The position numbers and the translations under genes were made by a program. From NCBI GenBank assembly GCA_041745535.1, contig JBGTIS010000364.1, positions 1 through 18,558 on the forward strand: a DNA stretch of 18,558 nt, given 5' to 3'. This DNA is from JBGTIS01 sp041745535 (GTDB lineage Bacteria; Bacteroidota; Bacteroidia; Cytophagales; Cyclobacteriaceae). Below the pieces are notes generated by a model, which saw nothing but the letters and a program-made list of their open reading frames with translations, did no database searches and was not told the origin of the DNA. Positions 15,243 through 18,558 of this stretch are shown piece by piece (positions within the stretch are counted from its first letter, which is position 1; every line of letters starts with the position of its first letter).

Positions 15243-15986
15243 ATGGAAATTCTTGGTATAGATATAGGCGGCTCCGGCATTAAGGGAGCACCAGTAAATA
15301 TTGAAACAGGTGAATTACTTGCTGATCGGTTCCGTGTGGATACCCCCAGACCGGCCAAGCCCGAAGCCATAGCGGAAATGGTACAGGAAGTAGTGGAAAA
15401 TTTCAACTGGAAAGGGCCGGTAGGCTGTGGGTTTCCAACGCTGGTAGCCAATGGGCAGGCCCGGGCTTACAGCAACATGCACCCCAAATGGGTGGGCGTG
15501 CAGATAGATGAGCTTTTCAGCGAACAAACCGGCTTGCCTTTCCGGGTAATTAACGATGCCGATGCGGCAGGTCTGGCGGAAATGACACATGGCGCCGGTC
15601 GTGGTAAAATGGGGCTGGTTATGGTAATAACCATTGGTACAGGTTTGGGTTCCGGTGTATTTTTCGATGGAAAACTGATTCCTAACTTCGAGCTGGGCCG
15701 CATTCTGTACAAAGATGGCGAACCGGTAGAGTTCTATGCCTCTGATGCTGCCCGGAAAAGAGATGACCTCAGCTATAAAGCCTGGGGCAATCGTTTTAAC
15801 GATTTCCTTATTTATCTGGATCGCCTTTTCTCGCCCGACCTGGTTATTCTGGGGGGGGGGGCCAGCAAGAAGATGAAAAAGTTTGAACAAGAGCTTACTT
15901 CACGCATTCCTATTCTGGTAGCGGAAACTCAAAACCGCGCCGGCATTATCGGTGCGGCGATGGCTGCCCGGGATCTGTTAAATTAA
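15243..15986 (+). CDS. ppgK: ROK-family sugar kinase, polyphosphate-glucokinase-like
   Basis: A 247-residue cytoplasmic kinase. The phosphate-1 loop GIDIGGSGIKG (5-15), the catalytic Asp in INDADAAG (D105), phosphate-2 TIGTGLGSGV (130-139) and adenosine/phosphate loop LGGGASKK (203-210) are all present. Length, the sequence KRDDLSYKAWGNRFNDFLIY and the short C-terminus resemble strictly polyphosphate/ATP glucokinases (EC 2.7.1.63), which make glucose 6-phosphate. It lacks the CXCGXXGC zinc motif of larger ROK proteins. Two points are odd. The usual ELGH sugar-site motif reads ELGR (150-153). The LGGG codons are written as 11 consecutive G (15851-15861), a slippage-prone tract; the frame is intact in this sequence. 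A consensus promoter lies upstream. Whether polyphosphate is the real donor cannot be read from sequence. Confidence 0.85.
   Translation: MEILGIDIGGSGIKGAPVNIETGELLADRFRVDTPRPAKPEAIAEMVQEVVENFNWKGPVGCGFPTLVANGQARAYSNMHPKWVGVQIDELFSEQTGLPFRVINDADAAGLAEMTHGAGRGKMGLVMVITIGTGLGSGVFFDGKLIPNFELGRILYKDGEPVEFYASDAARKRDDLSYKAWGNRFNDFLIYLDRLFSPDLVILGGGASKKMKKFEQELTSRIPILVAETQNRAGIIGAAMAARDLLN
15851..15861 (+). repeat. G11 homopolymer inside the kinase gene
   Basis: Eleven consecutive G encode the end of Leu203, Gly204-206 and the first base of Ala207 of the ROK kinase. Synonymous codons could avoid this run, and no comparable tract occurs elsewhere in the window. Confidence 0.95.
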
Positions 15987-16048
15987 GTCGGGAGTCGGAA
16001 GACCGAAGCGGGAAGCTTTACTTCGGTCTTCCGACTTCTGCCTTCCAG
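15986..16048 (+). repeat. Nine phased heptamers forming a 16-bp hairpin
   Basis: The spacer after the kinase gene divides exactly into seven-base units: AGTCGGG, AGTCGGA, AGACCGA, AGCGGGA, AGCTTTA, then CTTCGGT, CTTCCGA, CTTCTGC, CTTCCAG. The second half is the complementary orientation of the first. AGTCGGAAGACCGAAG (15993-16008) pairs perfectly with CTTCGGTCTTCCGACT (16021-16036) across a 12-nt loop. There is no T-run, but the hairpin may still stop or protect transcripts of the kinase gene. Confidence 0.8.
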
Positions 16049-16085
16049 CTAATCAATTTAGGTGTAATGCTAAAAAAGATTATTC

Positions 16086-16720
16086 ATGAGAATACGGTTA
16101 TGTTTGTTCCTGCTATGGGCAGTGAGCAGCCTGACTTTGCCATCTGAGGCTCAGAATCCTAATGAATTCAAAATACTGAAAGGGAAAATCCCTATTGAAG
16201 TAATTCCCGATACAGCACAATGGCGGTTTCCGGAAGTCAGAAAAGGAACCATTTTCCTTTATAATGAGAATGCCTTGCCTGCCTTACTGAATTATAACTT
16301 TTTATACAATGAAATGCAATTCATTGGACAGGAAGGCGATACCCTGTCGCCGGCAGCCGATGCCCGCATCAAAGAAGTAACCATTGGTAATATTATTTCC
16401 TGAATCATCCGAAGATGGGTTATCTGGAAACAATCGGTAATTATCCGGCTGTTAAATTGGCTAAAAAGGAATTTATGGAAACCATCCGAAGTGATTCTCC
16501 CATGAACATCGGATCGGATCCCAGAGTAGGTACAGGAAATTTATTTGGCGCCGGACCTGCTGGAATAAGTGACAGGAATATTAAAAACCAAATCAGTTAC
16601 CGGGAATATTATACCCGTAAAGCCCCTGGTACGCTGGTGCTTAAGAAGCTACACTCATTTTTCGTGGCCGATAAAAACAATAGCGTATTTCCAATTCAAC
16701 ATTCAGCATTTACCATTTAA
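16086..16720 (+). pseudogene. Secreted protein of unknown function, frameshifted
   Basis: The first part (ATG 16086 to TGA at 16401-16403) has a signal peptide: MRIRLCLFLLWAVSSLTLPS with cleavage after SEAQ. Then comes FKILKGKIPIEVIPDTAQWR, GTIFLYNENALPALLNYNFL and TLSPAADARIKEVTIGN. Just after VTIGN the logical continuation is in another frame: YYFLNHPKMGYLETIGNYPA, VKLAKKEFMETIRSDSPMNI and GSDPRVGTGNLFGAG..., ending at 16720. A single-base indel at about 16383-16395 joins the two into one protein of about 210 residues, so I treat this as one broken gene (or a sequencing error). The last eight residues are encoded by a heptamer array (16694-16728), so the original stop may have been lost or lies within the array. 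I do not recognise the family; short secreted proteins like this are common in Cytophagales. Confidence 0.6.
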
Positions 16721-16728
16721 AATTCAAA
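16694..16728 (+). repeat. Five phased heptamers between convergent genes
   Basis: ATTCAAC, ATTCAGC, ATTTACC, ATTTAAA, ATTCAAA follow one another without gaps; ATCACAG next may be a decayed sixth unit. They fill the gap between the frameshifted secreted-protein gene and the end of the DUF1080 gene. Confidence 0.75.
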
Positions 16729-16729
16729 A

Positions 16730-17329
16730 TCACAGCTCAGCTGCCATAATATTACGGTACTCAATGCTCATCTCGTTACCAGGATGCAGTTGCAGGCCAA
16801 TCGGACCTTCTTCTTTCGCGTTTTCCGAAGTATAAGTTACCACTTCCTGACCATTCAGCCATACGGTGTATGTTTTACCCACGGCCTTCACTTTCATGGT
16901 ATTCCAGCCATCAGCTTTTAAAACTTCCCGCACACCCCGCGCTTCTTTCGGATAACCTTTGCCGGCAATATAAGGAGAGGCCGTCAGGTCGCGTTTCTGC
17001 GAGCCGGAAATGCCAATTTGTATCTGCTGGTCTTCGGAACGCAGGAAAATGCCGGAATCAACCGTGCCTTCGCCCATTTTAAAATCGGCCTGCACAATAA
17101 AATCTTCGTACGACTTTTTCGTCCATAAGATAGATCCTTTTTTCTCAGGACTGTTTTTTACCATCAGAATGCCGTCCTGTACCGTCCATTCGGATTCAAT
17201 TTCAGGCGTTACCCATCCTTTCAGGTTTTTACCGTTAAAAATTTCCTTCATTTTAGGATCGTCTGCCTGTGCCCAGCCCAGGGTGGTAACAAAACCAGTA
17301 AGTACGATCATTAATTTAATTCCCTTCAT
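16730..17329 (-). CDS. Secreted DUF1080 (3-keto-disaccharide hydrolase-like) protein
   Basis: A complete 199-residue single-domain protein. The signal peptide is MKGIKLMIVLTGFVTTLGWA with probable cleavage after AQA. The DUF1080 domain fills the rest: MKEIFNGKNLKGWV, SEWTVQDGILMVKN, GSILWTKKSYEDFIVQADFK, TVDSGIFLRSEDQQIQIGIS, a loop with SPYIAGKGYPKEARGVREVL, DGWNTMKVKAVGKTYTVWLN and GPIGLQLHPGNEMSIEYRNI. This is a concanavalin-like jelly roll. Family members occur with sugar dehydrogenases and isomerases in planctomycetes and Bacteroidota, and some hydrolyse 3-ketoglycosides. No sugar-oxidising partner is visible in this window, so the substrate is open. It converges with the frameshifted gene on the plus strand; only the heptamer array separates them. 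Confidence 0.9.
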   Translation of the reverse strand: MKGIKLMIVLTGFVTTLGWAQADDPKMKEIFNGKNLKGWVTPEIESEWTVQDGILMVKNSPEKKGSILWTKKSYEDFIVQADFKMGEGTVDSGIFLRSEDQQIQIGISGSQKRDLTASPYIAGKGYPKEARGVREVLKADGWNTMKVKAVGKTYTVWLNGQEVVTYTSENAKEEGPIGLQLHPGNEMSIEYRNIMAAEL

Positions 17330-17952
17330 GCGAGTTTCTTTTTTAGGTGAAGTATTTGTTCGTGTTCAACAGGAAATTTAATATAAATCCACTAATAATT
17401 CCTACCGTTCCGAAACCTTTATTCCTTTATTTTGGCAGACAGGTTCAATATTATGGTACTTTTCTGGCTATCTGCGCTGTGGAATGAATAATTTACATCA
17501 ATAGTCGTGTTCCGCTCAACCGATCAAAACCAAAAATCCATCTGAAAGCCTTTGGTATTATGTCCGGTTCACCACAGCATAGGTAGGAACAAAGCGGCCT
17601 CGATTTCTATCAAAAGCAAGGGACAGTAAACCTGTAAAAACTGAAGAATATTATAGTTAGGAGATGGTTTCGCCTTACTACAGACGCGGTTTAAGTGTAA
17701 AATTTTACACACCGTAACATAGAAAACCGGTTTATAAAAAAGTGTTTAACGCACAGTAAGGTCTTATTTATCTCCTCAAAAGAACAAAAGGTGACACTAG
17801 GAACTGACATGAAGCATATTAGATAATATGGTACTTCTATTATTATATTAAATATTAAAAGGATAAAAATCTTCTCTTATCCGTGAATTTTGAGAGAGAA
17901 TAGATATCTTGTTCTATCCAATGTAAGATAGTTAAAGCATCAATAATAATAA
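17330..17952. other. Intergenic region, no convincing gene
   Basis: About 620 bases with stop codons in all frames. A 16-bp perfect palindrome is listed separately. On the minus strand around 17575-17645 a short open stretch reads FTGLLSLAFDRNRGRFVPTY-AVVNRT before TAA, which looks protein-like and could be the end of a deleted gene, but it is too short to assign. No tRNA or riboswitch-like structure was recognised. The right part becomes more AT-rich. Confidence 0.5.
17695..17710. promoter_or_regulatory. 16-bp perfect palindrome
   Basis: GTGTAAAATTTTACAC reads identically on both strands. It could be a dimeric regulator site. A further palindrome AAACCGGTTT lies about 20 bases downstream. 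No adjacent gene start explains it; the nearest are at 17329 (minus) and 17953 (plus). Confidence 0.3.
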
Positions 17953-18027
17953 ATGAAGGAATTCTTTTGTAATCTGGATTGGGCGGCGTTTTGGTTAAAT
18001 GTATTAGTTGGTTCTATAAATCTGTGA
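17953..18027 (+). pseudogene. Short membrane-like N-terminal piece, possibly frameshifted from the next frame
   Basis: ATG 17953 opens a 24-codon frame, MKEFFCNLDWAAFWLNVLVG followed by SINL and TGA. A hydrophobic stretch with tryptophans looks like the start of a transmembrane anchor. The frame holding the downstream protein opens at 18020, immediately before this stop, so a one-base shift at 18020-18027 would join the two into a protein of about 190 residues. This is an inference; there is no known homologue to test it against. Confidence 0.3.
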
Positions 18028-18103
18028 TTATTTAAATAGTTCACCATTTAAAGACGATAAATTAAACCAATACCAAATTTCTATCAGTACACATAAAAAT
18101 GAT

Positions 18104-18529
18104 TTGAAAAATTACCGTTTTGTAGGACTTGTCAATATCAACGTCTTCGAGGAAATCTCATACCACAAAATAAAATTAGTAGTTATGGATTATTTTGGAA
18201 AAGCAGATCCTGATAGTGCCTATGAACTTTTAAAAAAAGAAAAAAGTAGAATAGAAGAATTTCGCCTTAAGTTAGAAACAATAATTGATATTCATTCCTT
18301 ACATATTGACGACAAGACAATTTCAGAAATTAGTGAAATCTGCCTTGATATCAGATCGTTTGAGTTAAGGTTCAAATATAATGATGGAGTTGACGACTTA
18401 ATTGAAAGTGAAAAAATAGAAAGACAGGGAGTATTTGGAATTCCCGAATTAGCGGAATTATATGGAAAATTCCTCATCTTATTGAAAAATTTATTAAGTG
18501 AGAAAAATTTTGAAATTGAGAAAGAATAA
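18104..18529 (+). CDS. Hypothetical helical protein, N-terminus uncertain
   Basis: A 141-residue frame from TTG 18104, ending at TAA 18527-18529. The frame is open further upstream to 18020 but without an ATG; the first ATG is at 18185 (VVMDYFGKAD), which would give 114 residues. The protein is strongly charged and helical: SAYELLKKEKSRIEEFRLKL, SEISEICLDIRSFELRFKYN and ELAELYGKFLILLKNLLSEK suggest two or three long helices, perhaps a coiled coil. There are no membrane segments, cysteine motifs or catalytic signatures. It is AT-rich compared with the genes to the left. It may be the main part of a membrane-anchored protein whose start is the 24-codon piece at 17953. The family is not recognised. 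The next gene begins 9 bases after its stop, so the two may be co-transcribed. Confidence 0.5.
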   Translation: MKNYRFVGLVNINVFEEISYHKIKLVVMDYFGKADPDSAYELLKKEKSRIEEFRLKLETIIDIHSLHIDDKTISEISEICLDIRSFELRFKYNDGVDDLIESEKIERQGVFGIPELAELYGKFLILLKNLLSEKNFEIEKE

Positions 18530-18538
18530 ATAACAAAA

Positions 18539-18558
18539 ATGAAAGTTGTAATTATAGG
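18539..18558 (+). CDS. Start of a further gene, possible Rossmann-fold protein, cut by window edge
   Basis: ATG at 18539 followed by six codons, MKVVIIG, and the end of the window. Such a beginning is typical of NAD(P)- or FAD-binding Rossmann-fold proteins, where a glycine-rich loop follows. Seven residues cannot prove this, but position just downstream of a stop codon fits a real start. Confidence 0.35.

Noticed and set aside
15056..15283. 75-codon plus-strand frame before the kinase
   Set aside because: It contains the kinase promoter, overlaps the kinase start and shows no protein-like pattern.
15315..15890. 191-codon minus-strand frame
   Set aside because: It lies antisense to the ROK kinase, whose motifs are complete; no start signal or family resemblance is seen.
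17575..17645. Minus-strand fragment reading LSLAFDRNRGRFVPTYAVVN to a stop
   Set aside because: It looks protein-like but is only about 30 codons long, has a stop just upstream and no start; it is mentioned as a possible relic, not called as a gene.

Overview
The window looks like the chromosome of a member of Bacteroidota, probably order Cytophagales. The evidence is a family of marker proteins (Porin_10-type porin, TonB-dependent receptor, lipid A kinase LpxK with the Nif3-like/zinc-ribbon-family pair), starts without Shine-Dalgarno sequences, and several upstream matches to the Bacteroidota sigma-factor consensus (TTG or TTTG, 15-20 nt, TAnnTTTG). This assignment is inferred from protein recognition, not from a database search.

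Left part (1-5405), core envelope and housekeeping. An incomplete porin and lpxK lie on the minus strand. Divergent from them is a plus-strand pair, a Nif3-like dinuclear-metal protein and a coiled-coil protein of the C4 zinc-ribbon family that has lost three of its four cysteines. The pair ends in a strong intrinsic terminator. An AT-rich spacer with promoter-like boxes precedes a thioredoxin-fold, ATP10-like protein without a CXXC motif.

Middle (5431-11696). On the minus strand are a 700-residue TonB-dependent receptor and a 3D-domain lipoprotein with its own terminator. Then comes a scar in which the start of a phosphate acetyltransferase gene is joined out of frame to the end of an aspartoacylase-like gene. 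A membrane-anchored protein of unknown function is interrupted by an in-frame TAG. A DUF72 (YecE-like) gene and an SRPBCC-family gene are transcribed divergently.

Accessory scar (11861-12605). A small gene is cut by the left end of an IS5-family element. The transposase remnant has a frameshift and a 15-nt insertion, and its missing right half is replaced by the last ~42 codons of an NTF2/SnoaL-like gene.

Right part (12741-18558). Uma2-family nuclease (minus), Crp/Fnr regulator and pirin (plus), a polyphosphate-glucokinase-like ROK kinase with 11 consecutive G in its LGGG loop, a frameshifted secreted protein, a secreted DUF1080 protein (minus), then AT-rich DNA with a helical hypothetical protein and the first codons of a further gene. 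Two spacers consist of exactly phased seven-base units.

I see no convincing new multi-gene system. The notable points are the number of broken or chimeric genes between 8.3 and 18.5 kb, the degenerate zinc-ribbon domain, the cysteine-less ATP10-like protein, the G11 tract and the heptamer arrays.
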